Positions 15,458 through 23,600 of a DNA stretch of 31,056 nucleotides are shown here, piece after piece. The stretch's first letter is position 1; every line of letters begins with the position of its first letter. The stretch is from Clostridiales bacterium UBA7044 (GTDB lineage: Bacteria; Bacillota; Clostridia; Oscillospirales; Oscillospiraceae), in assembly GCA_002493965.1 (NCBI GenBank), contig DLAP01000025.1, positions 51,677 through 82,732 on the forward strand. Reading direction: 5' to 3'. The notes below the pieces were generated by a model. It did no database searches. It saw only the letters and a list, made by a program, of their open reading frames with translations, and was not told where the DNA came from. The position numbers and the translations under genes were made by a program.

Positions 15458-15721
15458 ATGAAACTCATCAATATCGGCTTTGGCAGCATGGTGGCGTCGG
15501 GGCGGGTGCTGGCGGTTGTGGCGCCGGATTCTGCCCCCATCAAGCGGGTAGTCCAGGAAGCCCGGGATCGGGGAATGCTCATCGACGCCTCCTATGGCCG
15601 GAAGACCAAGGCTGTCATTTTCATGGATACAGATCATGTGATCCTGTCTGCCATTGCACCGGAGACGATTTCTGCCCGGTGGATGGGGCAGCCGGATCCC
15701 AAGACGGAGGAGGAACCATGA
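15458..15721 (+). CDS. remA: RemA/DUF370 family DNA-binding regulator
   Basis: The 87-residue protein matches the RemA family: MKLINIGFGSMVASGRVLAV at the N-terminus, RDRGMLIDASYGRKTKAVIF in the middle and HVILSAIAPETI near the end. In Bacillus subtilis, RemA is an oligomeric DNA-binding activator of matrix and osmoprotection genes. In Clostridia it is nearly always found between yicC and gmk, as here, with its targets largely unknown. The start follows yicC by 9 nt with AAGGAG upstream. The stop overlaps the gmk start (ATGA). Confidence 0.95.
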   Translation: MKLINIGFGSMVASGRVLAVVAPDSAPIKRVVQEARDRGMLIDASYGRKTKAVIFMDTDHVILSAIAPETISARWMGQPDPKTEEEP

Positions 15722-16278
15722 ATAAGGGAGAACTGATCGTGATTTCCGGCCCATCCGGTGTAGGAAAAGGGACGGTTTTGGGTAAAATAATGGAAAAGCG
15801 GAAGGACTTTTCCTTCTCCGTTTCCGCCACCACCCGGCCCCCCCGGCCGGGAGAAATCGACGGCGTACACTATTATTTCGTCACCCGGCAGCGATTTGAA
15901 GAGATGATCGCGGGGGGCGAAATGCTGGAATATGACGAACACGCTGCCAATTACTACGGTACGCCCCGGGGCCAGGCGGAGGAAAAGCGCCAGAAGGGCC
16001 CGGTGCTGCTGGACATTGAACCGGCAGGGGCCAAACAGGTGAAAGCCGCCGCGCCGGATGCTATCCTGATTTTTGTGATGCCCCCCTCTTGGGAGGAACT
16101 GGAGCACCGGCTCCGCAGCCGGGGAGATACCTCGGAGGAGCAAATCGCCCTGCGGCTACAGCGGGCCGCCTGGGAAATGGAGCAGCGGTACTGGTACGAC
16201 TATGTGGTCGTCAACGATGACGCCCAGCGCTGCGCCAATGAAATCCTGACCATCCTTGCGAAAAACGCAAAGGCATAA
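15718..16278 (+). CDS. gmk: Guanylate kinase
   Basis: Guanylate kinase phosphorylates GMP to GDP with ATP. The 186 residues carry the P-loop SGPSGVGKGT (10-19), the GMP-binding segment TTRPPRPGEIDGVHYYF, and the GGEMLEYDEHAANYYGTP section typical of Gmk. The family usually continues with LDIEVQGA, but here it reads LDIEPAGA. ATG 15718 is chosen because of GGAGGAGG just upstream and the overlap with the remA stop; the open frame extends further left only by chance. It lies between remA and rpoZ, as in most Firmicutes. Confidence 0.97.
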   Translation: MNKGELIVISGPSGVGKGTVLGKIMEKRKDFSFSVSATTRPPRPGEIDGVHYYFVTRQRFEEMIAGGEMLEYDEHAANYYGTPRGQAEEKRQKGPVLLDIEPAGAKQVKAAAPDAILIFVMPPSWEELEHRLRSRGDTSEEQIALRLQRAAWEMEQRYWYDYVVVNDDAQRCANEILTILAKNAKA

Positions 16279-16298
16279 TAAATTGGAGGAATCAAACT

Positions 16299-16505
16299 AT
16301 GCTATACCCCCCTGTTGCAGAACTACTGGAGCACGTTGACAGCCGCTACCTGCTGGTGAACCTGGTTGCCCATCGCGCCCGTCAAATCGCCGCCGAAGGC
16401 GAAGCCTTTCAGGAAGAGCTTCCCGAGAAGCCTGTCACCATGGCCATTGAGGAAGTGGCGGAAGGCGAGCTCTCCGCCACTGTTAAGGACGAGTACAAGA
16501 ACTAA
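16299..16505 (+). CDS. rpoZ: RNA polymerase omega subunit
   Basis: The 68-residue protein has the omega signature in order: MLYPPVAELL, VDSRYLLVNLVAHRARQI and KPVTMAIEEVAEGEL. Omega helps RNA polymerase assembly and stability. The start has TTGGAGGAATC upstream. It follows gmk by 20 nt. In many Firmicutes coaBC stands between rpoZ and priA; here priA follows after 31 nt. Confidence 0.95.
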   Translation: MLYPPVAELLEHVDSRYLLVNLVAHRARQIAAEGEAFQEELPEKPVTMAIEEVAEGELSATVKDEYKN

Positions 16506-16536
16506 GGCATTCACATAAGAGAAATGGAGTGGGTTT

Positions 16537-18984
16537 ATGATTGGGAAAATTGCGGTTTCCGCAGCGAATTTTGCCATCGATAAGCCTTATTCCTATCGGA
16601 TTCCCGATGCTATGACGGTGAAACCGGGACAGCGGGTACAGGTGCCCTTCGGCCGCAGCAATAAGCGCACCGAGGGAATCGTATTGGCGGTGGAGGAGGG
16701 GGACGAAACCTCTCTGAAGACCATCGAGAAATGCCTGGATGGGGAGCCGATTCTGACGGACACCCAGCTTCGTCTGGCGGCCTTTATGCGGGAGCGGTAT
16801 TTCTGCACCTTCTACGATGCCATCCGGGTCATGCTTCCGGCGGGACTGTGGCTCCGAACAAAGGAGACCCTGTCTTTGACCGAGGATCGCTCCTGGAAGG
16901 AGAAACCCATCCGGAAAGCGGGGGCAAAAGAACTCCTCACCTTTTTGGAGGACCTGGGCGGCGAAGGGTCGGAAGGCGCTGTCCGAAGCCGCTTCCCTGA
17001 GGAAGAGACCTTGTCTGACATCATCGGCTATCTGGCAAGAAAAAAGTGGATCACTGCCCGGAAGGAATTTCTCCGCCGGGGCGGGGATAAAACTGAGAAG
17101 ATCGTGACCCTGGCGGTCTCCGGGCCGGAGGCTATGGAATTTGCCTCCCGCCGCCCCAAATCCGCCGCCATGCAGAAAAGTGTGCTGACACTGATGGCCA
17201 GCGTTGGCAGCGCGGCGGCGAAAGATGTGTGCTACTACACCGGAGCCTCCATGGCGACCCTGACCCGGCTGGAAAAGCTGGGATATGTGACGCTTGCAGA
17301 ACGCCCCTTGCTTCGCTGCCGGGAGATTCGGCCCACACCTCTGGAAGGACCGCTGGTGCTGAAAGACGATCAGGCGGCCTGCTTCCGGGGGCTGAAAGAA
17401 CAGCTTTCGGAGGAAACTCCAGGGGTAGCGCTATTGTACGGCGTTACCGGCTCAGGAAAGACCGCCGTGTATTTAAAGCTGATTCAGGAAACCCTGGACC
17501 AGGGCAGAAGCGCCATGCTTCTGGTGCCGGAAATTGCCCTGACGCCCCAGCTTTTAGGACTGATGGCGGCGTATTTCGGCCAAAAGGTTGCGGTGCTGCA
17601 CAGCAGCCTTTCGGCGGGAGAGCGCTACGATCAGTGGAAGCGGGTCCGACAGGGCCAGGCCTCCGTGGTAGTAGGGACCCGTTCCGCCGTGTTTGCGCCC
17701 TGCAACCCGGGGCTGATCATCCTGGACGAGGAGCAGGAGCATTCTTATAAGTCGGAAAATAGCCCCCGATATTCCGCCAAGGAAATCGCCATCTGGCGGG
17801 GGGCAAAGGAAAAAGCCCTGGTGCTGCTGGGTTCTGCCACCCCCTCCATTGAGAGCATGTACCGGGCAAAAACCGGCGCTTACCAGCTGTACACTCTGCG
17901 GCAGCGGTATAATGGCAAGGCCCTTCCCAAGGTGGACATTGTGGATCTGCGGGAGGAAGTGAAGCTGGGGAACGATACGTCTCTCAGCGTGCCACTGCGT
18001 CAGGCAATTTTGGAGACACACGAGGCAGGAAAGCAGACCATCCTGCTTTTAAACCGCCGGGGCAACAGTCGCGCGCTGGTATGCGTGGACTGCCGGAAGA
18101 CGCCGGAATGTCCCGGATGCTCCCTGCCGCTGACCTATCACAGCGCCAACCACAGGCTTATGTGTCACTACTGCGGCTTCTCTCAGCCGGTATCCCCTCG
18201 ATGTCCCAGCTGCGGAGGCCCTTTAAAGACCATCGGCACCGGCACCCAGAAGGTGCAGGAGGAGATGGCCTCTCTGTTCCCGGATCTGAAGGTGAGCCGG
18301 ATGGATGCGGACACCGTCAGCGCCGCCAATACCCACGAGCAGATTTTAAACCGGTTCCAGGAGGAAAAGATCCCGGTCCTCATTGGCACCCAAATGGTTG
18401 CCAAGGGCTTAAACCTGCCGGATGTGACCATGGTGGGCGTCCTGGACGCGGATCTGAGCCTCTATACCGGCGGCTACCGGGCGGGGGAGACCACCTTTAA
18501 TATGCTGACCCAGGTGGTGGGCCGGGCGGGCCGGGGCGATACACCGGGCCATGCCATCATTCAGACCCTCCAGCCGGAGCACCAGGTGATCAAGCTGGCG
18601 GCAAGGCAGGACTACGACGGGTTTTATGAACTGGAGCTTCCCCTGCGCCGGGTACAAAACGCCCCGCCCTTCGGGGACATTGCCACCGTGACCTTTACCG
18701 GTCAGGAGGAAAGCACAGTCCTGCGGGGGGCGGCAAAATTCCGGGACAGTCTGAGTTCTTGCCTGAGACAGCCCCCCTATGACGGGGAAACCTGCACGGT
18801 GCTGGGGCCGGCCCCCTGTACCGTACCTAAAATCAACTACAATTTCCGCTTCCAACTGACATTGCGGTGCGCTATGACGAGAAAGCTCCGTTTCCTGCTT
18901 TCGTATCTGCTGCGGCAGTTCAAGCTGGATCCACAGAACCGGGGCGTAAACGCCTATGTTGACGTAAACGGATTTGAAACATAA
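16537..18984 (+). CDS. priA: Primosomal protein N' (replication restart helicase PriA)
   Basis: PriA reloads the replication machinery at stalled forks. The 815-residue length is normal for the family. The N-terminal 3'-DNA-binding domain has PYSYRIPD and VPFGRSNKRTEGIV. The helicase core has Walker A GVTGSGKT (302-309) and Walker B IILDEEQEHSYK (D397-H402), where textbook PriA reads DEEH. The zinc-binding insert has eight cysteines in CxxC pairs (about nt 18080-18210). Motif VI is QVVGRAGRG. ATG 16537 has a modest GGAG upstream. def follows after 37 nt. Confidence 0.96.
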   Translation: MIGKIAVSAANFAIDKPYSYRIPDAMTVKPGQRVQVPFGRSNKRTEGIVLAVEEGDETSLKTIEKCLDGEPILTDTQLRLAAFMRERYFCTFYDAIRVMLPAGLWLRTKETLSLTEDRSWKEKPIRKAGAKELLTFLEDLGGEGSEGAVRSRFPEEETLSDIIGYLARKKWITARKEFLRRGGDKTEKIVTLAVSGPEAMEFASRRPKSAAMQKSVLTLMASVGSAAAKDVCYYTGASMATLTRLEKLGYVTLAERPLLRCREIRPTPLEGPLVLKDDQAACFRGLKEQLSEETPGVALLYGVTGSGKTAVYLKLIQETLDQGRSAMLLVPEIALTPQLLGLMAAYFGQKVAVLHSSLSAGERYDQWKRVRQGQASVVVGTRSAVFAPCNPGLIILDEEQEHSYKSENSPRYSAKEIAIWRGAKEKALVLLGSATPSIESMYRAKTGAYQLYTLRQRYNGKALPKVDIVDLREEVKLGNDTSLSVPLRQAILETHEAGKQTILLLNRRGNSRALVCVDCRKTPECPGCSLPLTYHSANHRLMCHYCGFSQPVSPRCPSCGGPLKTIGTGTQKVQEEMASLFPDLKVSRMDADTVSAANTHEQILNRFQEEKIPVLIGTQMVAKGLNLPDVTMVGVLDADLSLYTGGYRAGETTFNMLTQVVGRAGRGDTPGHAIIQTLQPEHQVIKLAARQDYDGFYELELPLRRVQNAPPFGDIATVTFTGQEESTVLRGAAKFRDSLSSCLRQPPYDGETCTVLGPAPCTVPKINYNFRFQLTLRCAMTRKLRFLLSYLLRQFKLDPQNRGVNAYVDVNGFET

Positions 18985-19021
18985 TGAAATTAAACATATC
19001 GTGAAGAGAGAGGGAACTGCC

Positions 19022-19495
19022 ATGGCACTGCGTAAGATTTTAACCGATAAGGACCCGGCGCTGCATAAGGTATGCAGACCGGTGGAAAAATTTGATGGAC
19101 GGCTTCACCGCTTGCTGAATGACATGGCGGACACCCTGGCCGAGGCCAACGGTGTGGGCCTGGCAGCGCCCCAGGTGGGAATCCTCCGCCGGGTGGTTAT
19201 TGTGGACACCGGAGAGGAAATCCTGGAGCTGGTGAACCCCACCCTGTTGGAAACCTCCGGCGAGCAGGAGGGGGCCGAGGGCTGCCTCAGCGTCCCCGGA
19301 AAATACGGCCTGGTGAAGCGGCCAAACTACGCCAAGGTCCGGGCTCAGGACCGGTACGGCGAATGGTTCGAGGCGGAGGGAGAAGAGCTCATCGCCCGCT
19401 GCTTCTGCCATGAGCTGGATCACCTGGACGGCATCGTGTATACGGAGGTCATGGAGCGCTTCCTGACAGAGGAAGAACTGAATGCTGAGGAATAA
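19022..19495 (+). CDS. def: Peptide deformylase
   Basis: The 157-residue metalloenzyme removes the formyl group from nascent N-terminal Met. All three family motifs are present: GVGLAAPQVG (44-53), EGCLSVPG (86-93, metal ligand C88), and CHELDHLDG (129-137, ligands H130 and H134 with catalytic E131). ATG 19022 is chosen because it matches the family start (MALRKIL) and has AGAGAGGGAA upstream; an in-frame ATG at 18974 lies inside priA. It forms a functional pair with fmt, which begins 22 nt later. Confidence 0.97.
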   Translation: MALRKILTDKDPALHKVCRPVEKFDGRLHRLLNDMADTLAEANGVGLAAPQVGILRRVVIVDTGEEILELVNPTLLETSGEQEGAEGCLSVPGKYGLVKRPNYAKVRAQDRYGEWFEAEGEELIARCFCHELDHLDGIVYTEVMERFLTEEELNAEE

Positions 19496-19517
19496 TCCCT
19501 TCCACGGAGGATCATCC

Positions 19518-20432
19518 ATGCGTGTTGTATTTATGGGTACGCCGGATATCGCGGCGACCTGCCTGAAAAAAATTCTCGCCGACGGCGTTCAGGTCGTGGG
19601 CGTATACACCCAGCCGGACCGGCCCAAGGGACGGCATATGAAAATGCAGTTTTCCCCGGTAAAGGAGGTTGCCCTCCAGCATGACCTGCCTGTTTTCCAA
19701 CCGGAAAACTTCCGGGAGGAGGAGACGGTGGCTGAGCTTCGGGCTTTGAAGCCGGATATCTGCGCGGTGGTGGCCTACGGAAGGATTCTGCCCCAGAAGG
19801 TGCTGGATGTGCCCAAATTTGGCTGCATCAATATCCATGCCAGCCTCCTGCCCAAGTACCGGGGCTCCGCGCCCTATCAGTGGGCGGTGCTGGACGGGGA
19901 AAAGGAAACCGGCGTTACCGCCATGTATCTCATCCGGGAAATGGACGCCGGGGATATCATCGAGACTGCCAAAACCCCCATCGGGGAAAACGAAACGGCG
20001 GGGGAGCTTCTGGACCGGCTGGCGGTACTGGGGGCGGAGCTGCTAAGCAAGACCCTGACCCGGTTCCAGACGGAAGGAAAGGTCTCAGCCACACCCCAGG
20101 ACGGGGACAAGGCAACCTTTGCTCCCATGCTGGAGAAAACCATGTGTCCCATCGACTGGACCAAAAGCGCGCAGAAGGTCCACGACCACGTCCGTGGGCT
20201 GCACCCCTGGCCGGTTGCGACTATGGAACTTGGGGGAAAGATCTTCAAGGTCCATGAAACCCGGATCGTCGATGGCGCCGGAGCCCCCGGGGAAATCCTG
20301 GGCCTGACGAAAACGGGTCTGAAAATCGCCTGCGGGGAAGGGGCTGTGGAGATAACCTCCCTGCAAGCCGAGGGCGGAAAACGGATGGCGGCGCCGGATT
20401 ATTTCCGGGGACACCCGCTGAGTGAAGCATGA
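19518..20432 (+). CDS. fmt: Methionyl-tRNA formyltransferase
   Basis: Fmt formylates Met-tRNAi using 10-formyl-THF, the step reversed later by deformylase. The 304 residues begin with MRVVFMGTPDIAATCL, the family start, and contain the catalytic segment NIHASLLPKYRGSAPYQWA, with the Asn-His pair and the SLLPxxRG loop. The C-terminal domain includes VRGLHPWP. CGGAGG lies 7 nt before ATG 19518, so this start is preferred over an in-frame ATG at 19482 inside def. The stop overlaps rsmB by 4 bp. Confidence 0.97.
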   Translation: MRVVFMGTPDIAATCLKKILADGVQVVGVYTQPDRPKGRHMKMQFSPVKEVALQHDLPVFQPENFREEETVAELRALKPDICAVVAYGRILPQKVLDVPKFGCINIHASLLPKYRGSAPYQWAVLDGEKETGVTAMYLIREMDAGDIIETAKTPIGENETAGELLDRLAVLGAELLSKTLTRFQTEGKVSATPQDGDKATFAPMLEKTMCPIDWTKSAQKVHDHVRGLHPWPVATMELGGKIFKVHETRIVDGAGAPGEILGLTKTGLKIACGEGAVEITSLQAEGGKRMAAPDYFRGHPLSEA

Positions 20433-21742
20433 ACGCCCGGGAAACGGCGCTGAACGCGCTGATCGCCTGCCGGAAAGAGGGCGCCTGGCCCAACGGCGCG
20501 CTCAAGGAGCTGATCCGCCGGGATCGTTTGGACAGCCGGGACGCAGCCCTGGCTACCCGGCTGTGCTATGGCGTGCTCCAGAACCGGAACAAGCTGGACT
20601 TTTATTTAAAGCAGCTGCTCACGGGCAGGCTGAAGGACTTGCACCCCGTGGTGCGGGATATCCTCCACCTGGGACTGTACCAGCTCTATGAAACCGATAA
20701 AATCCCGGCCAGCGCCGCCGTCAATGAATCCGTGGCGCTGGCAAAAAAATACTGCAAAAATCCAAAAGCGGCCGCTCTTGTCAATGGCGTCCTGCGCAGC
20801 GCAGTCCGTACCCGGGGGCAGCTGGAGGAACCCAGATCCTACGCAGATCGTTACAGCCACCCGGACGAACTGATTTCTCTTCTGAAGGAAAACCTCCCAA
20901 AGGGAAAGCTGGAAGGGATGCTCATTGCGGACAACGCCGCGCCCCAGACGGTGGTACAGGTGAACACTCTGCGCGTGTGCCTGTCGAATCTGGTCGAAAG
21001 GCTGGAAGAAGAGCACGTCACCGCCCGTCCCCATCTCTGGATGGAAGACTGTCTGGTGCTCACCGGAGCGGGGGATCTGGAAAAGCTGCCTGCCTTCCGG
21101 GAAGGACTATTTTACGTTCAGGACCCGGCGGCGAAGCTCAGCGTTTTGTGCGCCGGGCTGGAGGGAGAGAACCTGCGGGTTCTGGATTGCTGTTCTGCTC
21201 CCGGTGGCAAAAGCTTTGCCGCCGCCATTGCCATGAAAGAAAAAGGGCAGATTACATCCTGCGACGTATATCCCCACAAGGTGGCCCTGATTGAAAGCGG
21301 GGCGGCAAGACTGGGCATCGGGAATATTACCCCCCGGCTCCAGGATGCCACAGAACCCCAGCCGGAATGGATCGATACCATGGACGTGGTGCTGGCCGAC
21401 GCACCCTGCTCCGGCCTGGGGATCATTCGCAAAAAGCCGGACATTCGATACAAGAATTTACAGGAAACGCAAGCCCTTCCCGCTTTGCAGAAGAAGATCC
21501 TGGAGATTCAGGCAAGATATGTCAAGCCGGGCGGCGTGCTGCTGTACTCCACCTGCACGGTGTTAAAGCGGGAAAACGAAGCGGTGGTGGAGGATTTCCT
21601 GAATACCCATGATGACTTTTCCCTGGAAAAGCTGCCCTTGCCCGCTCCTTTCCCGGAAAATGAAACCGGAATGCTGACTTTAATCCCCGGCGAGTATGAC
21701 ACAGACGGCTTTTTTATCTGCCGAATGCGGAGGAATGTATGA
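20429..21742 (+). CDS. rsmB: 16S rRNA (cytosine-967-C5)-methyltransferase
   Basis: The 437-residue RsmB/Sun protein methylates C967 of 16S rRNA using SAM. The N-terminal NusB-like RNA-binding domain (residues 1-140) includes RDRLDSRDAALATRL and IPASAAVNESVALAKKY. The Rossmann methyltransferase domain has the SAM loop DCCSAPGGK and the motif DAPCSGLGIIRKKPDI. The catalytic cysteine is in YSTCTV. It is coupled to fmt and rlmN by 4-bp overlaps at both ends, the usual Firmicute arrangement. In relatives a membrane protease or DUF116 gene often sits between fmt and rsmB; none is here. Confidence 0.96.
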   Translation: MNARETALNALIACRKEGAWPNGALKELIRRDRLDSRDAALATRLCYGVLQNRNKLDFYLKQLLTGRLKDLHPVVRDILHLGLYQLYETDKIPASAAVNESVALAKKYCKNPKAAALVNGVLRSAVRTRGQLEEPRSYADRYSHPDELISLLKENLPKGKLEGMLIADNAAPQTVVQVNTLRVCLSNLVERLEEEHVTARPHLWMEDCLVLTGAGDLEKLPAFREGLFYVQDPAAKLSVLCAGLEGENLRVLDCCSAPGGKSFAAAIAMKEKGQITSCDVYPHKVALIESGAARLGIGNITPRLQDATEPQPEWIDTMDVVLADAPCSGLGIIRKKPDIRYKNLQETQALPALQKKILEIQARYVKPGGVLLYSTCTVLKRENEAVVEDFLNTHDDFSLEKLPLPAPFPENETGMLTLIPGEYDTDGFFICRMRRNV

Positions 21743-22767
21743 ACCTGAAGTCCATGACTCAGCCGGAATTGGCTGCCATATTGAAAAGCTTAGGTCAGCC
21801 GGGGTTTCGGGCAAAACAGGTGTATACCTGGCTCCATAAGGGCGTCCGCTCCTATGAGGAGATGACGAACCTGCCCAAGTCCCTTCGGGAGACCTTGGCG
21901 GAAAAATATCCCATCTGCCCGCCGGAAGTGGTCCGGAAGCAGGAATCTCAGAAGGACGGGACCATAAAATATCTGTGGAGGCTCCATGACGGAAACTGTG
22001 TGGAGACGGTGCTCATGCGTTACCACTACGGCAACACCGTCTGCATTTCTACGGAGGTGGGCTGCCGAATGGGATGCGCCTTCTGCGCCTCCACTTTGGG
22101 TGGCCTGGTGCGGCGGCTGGAGCCATTTGAAATGCTGGACCAGGTGCTCTTCACCCAGGTGGATTCCGGCCTGCCCATTTCCCATATTGTGCTTATGGGC
22201 ATTGGAGAGCCTCTGGACAACTTTGACAATGTAATGCGGTTCCTGGAGCTAGTCAACAGCGAGGAGGGCATGAACATTTCCATGCGCCATATCAGCCTGT
22301 CCACCTGCGGCCTTGTGCCGAAGATCGATCAGCTGGCGAAACGGAAATTGCAGCTGACCTTGTCAGTTTCTCTCCACGCTCCCAATGATGCCATCCGGGA
22401 CACCATTATGCCGGTGAATAAGGCTTACCCCAGCGAGGAGCTGCTGTACGCCTGCCGCCGGTACTTTGATGCCACTGGCCGCCGGATCTCCTTTGAGTAC
22501 GCCATGATCGACGGGGTCAACGATTCGGAAGAAAACGCCAGGGAGCTGCTGCGGCGGCTGAAGGGCCTGCCTGCCCACTTTAACCTGATTCCGCTGAATC
22601 ACGTGGAGGAAAGCCCTTTAAAGCCCAGTTCCCGGGCGGCGGTAGCGAGCTTCCAGAAAACCCTGGAAGAGGGCGGCGTCACGGCTACGGTGCGCCGTAC
22701 CCTGGGAGGCGACATTGATGCCTCCTGCGGCCAGCTTCGCCGAAAATACACGAAAGAGAAGCAATAA
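21739..22767 (+). CDS. rlmN: Dual-specificity 23S rRNA/tRNA adenine-C2 methyltransferase
   Basis: RlmN is a radical-SAM enzyme that makes m2A2503 in 23S rRNA and m2A37 in some tRNAs. The 342 residues contain the iron-sulfur motif GCRMGCAFCAS (CxxxCxxC), preceded by CISTEV, the GIGEPLDN segment, and ISLSTCGLVP. The C-terminal DASCGQLRRKY holds the second catalytic cysteine that receives the methyl group, so the enzyme looks complete. The start overlaps rsmB (ATGA). The 71 nt downstream show no terminator, and prpC continues the operon. Confidence 0.97.
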   Translation: MNLKSMTQPELAAILKSLGQPGFRAKQVYTWLHKGVRSYEEMTNLPKSLRETLAEKYPICPPEVVRKQESQKDGTIKYLWRLHDGNCVETVLMRYHYGNTVCISTEVGCRMGCAFCASTLGGLVRRLEPFEMLDQVLFTQVDSGLPISHIVLMGIGEPLDNFDNVMRFLELVNSEEGMNISMRHISLSTCGLVPKIDQLAKRKLQLTLSVSLHAPNDAIRDTIMPVNKAYPSEELLYACRRYFDATGRRISFEYAMIDGVNDSEENARELLRRLKGLPAHFNLIPLNHVEESPLKPSSRAAVASFQKTLEEGGVTATVRRTLGGDIDASCGQLRRKYTKEKQ

Positions 22768-22838
22768 GGGGGAGAACGTGCCCTGGCCTGAGACCCGAAA
22801 GAGCCACGAGGCGCACCCGCCCGAAAGGAGAGAATACC

Positions 22839-23570
22839 ATGCAGAGCTGGGGACTGACTGACCCGGGCAATGTCCGAAAGCAAAATCAGGACGCTTACCG
22901 AATTGAACAGCTGGACTGGGGCACTCAGCTATGTGTGGTCTGCGACGGCATGGGCGGGGCGAAATCCGGAAACGTAGCCTCTACCCTGGCGGTGGAGGTT
23001 TTCGCGGAGGAGGTCCGCCGCTGCTGGAACCGGAACATGGACCAGGAAAAGATCGATCAGATGCTGCGGGGCGCGGTCAAGCTGGCAAATTTCACGGTCT
23101 ACGACCAGTCTGCCCAATTCCCGGAGTTTGACGGCATGGGCACCACCCTGGTCGCCGCTCTGGTCCGGGGAAAAACGGCTACGGTGGTCAATGTGGGAGA
23201 CAGCCGGGCCTACGGCATTGACGGGGGCGGGATCGTGCAGATCACCCGGGACCACTCCCTGGTGCAGCTCATGGTGGACCGGGGGGAGCTTCAGCCGGAA
23301 GCTGCCAAAACCTACCCGGGCAAAAACTACATCACCCGTGCCATTGGAACGGAGCCGGTGGTCATGTGCGACATCTTCCACCGGGACTTAAGCAAGGGGG
23401 ACTTCCTGCTTCTGTGCAGCGACGGCCTCAGCAATGTGATGGACGACCAGGAGATTTTGTTTGAGGTCGCCCATGGCGTGAACAAAAAGCTGTGCTGTAA
23501 GCGGCTGCTGAATATCGCGAAAAACCGGGGCGCACCGGACAATGTGACCAGTGTCCTCATTCTGATTTAG
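22839..23570 (+). CDS. prpC: PP2C-type Ser/Thr phosphatase
   Basis: The 243-residue protein belongs to the bacterial PP2C/Stp family that dephosphorylates PrkC and its substrates. Visible motifs are TDPGNVRKQNQDA with its metal-site Asp, VVCDGMGGAKSGNVAS, GTTLVAALV, VGDSRAYGI, ITRDHSLV, LLLCSDGLSNVM, and APDNVTSVLI at the end. It has no signal peptide or membrane segment, so it is cytoplasmic. ATG 22839 has GAAAGGAGAG upstream. It lies directly before prkC, the standard phosphatase-kinase pair. Confidence 0.96.
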   Translation: MQSWGLTDPGNVRKQNQDAYRIEQLDWGTQLCVVCDGMGGAKSGNVASTLAVEVFAEEVRRCWNRNMDQEKIDQMLRGAVKLANFTVYDQSAQFPEFDGMGTTLVAALVRGKTATVVNVGDSRAYGIDGGGIVQITRDHSLVQLMVDRGELQPEAAKTYPGKNYITRAIGTEPVVMCDIFHRDLSKGDFLLLCSDGLSNVMDDQEILFEVAHGVNKKLCCKRLLNIAKNRGAPDNVTSVLILI

Positions 23571-23600
23571 CCTGGAGCGGCGAAAGGAGCTATCTTACCT

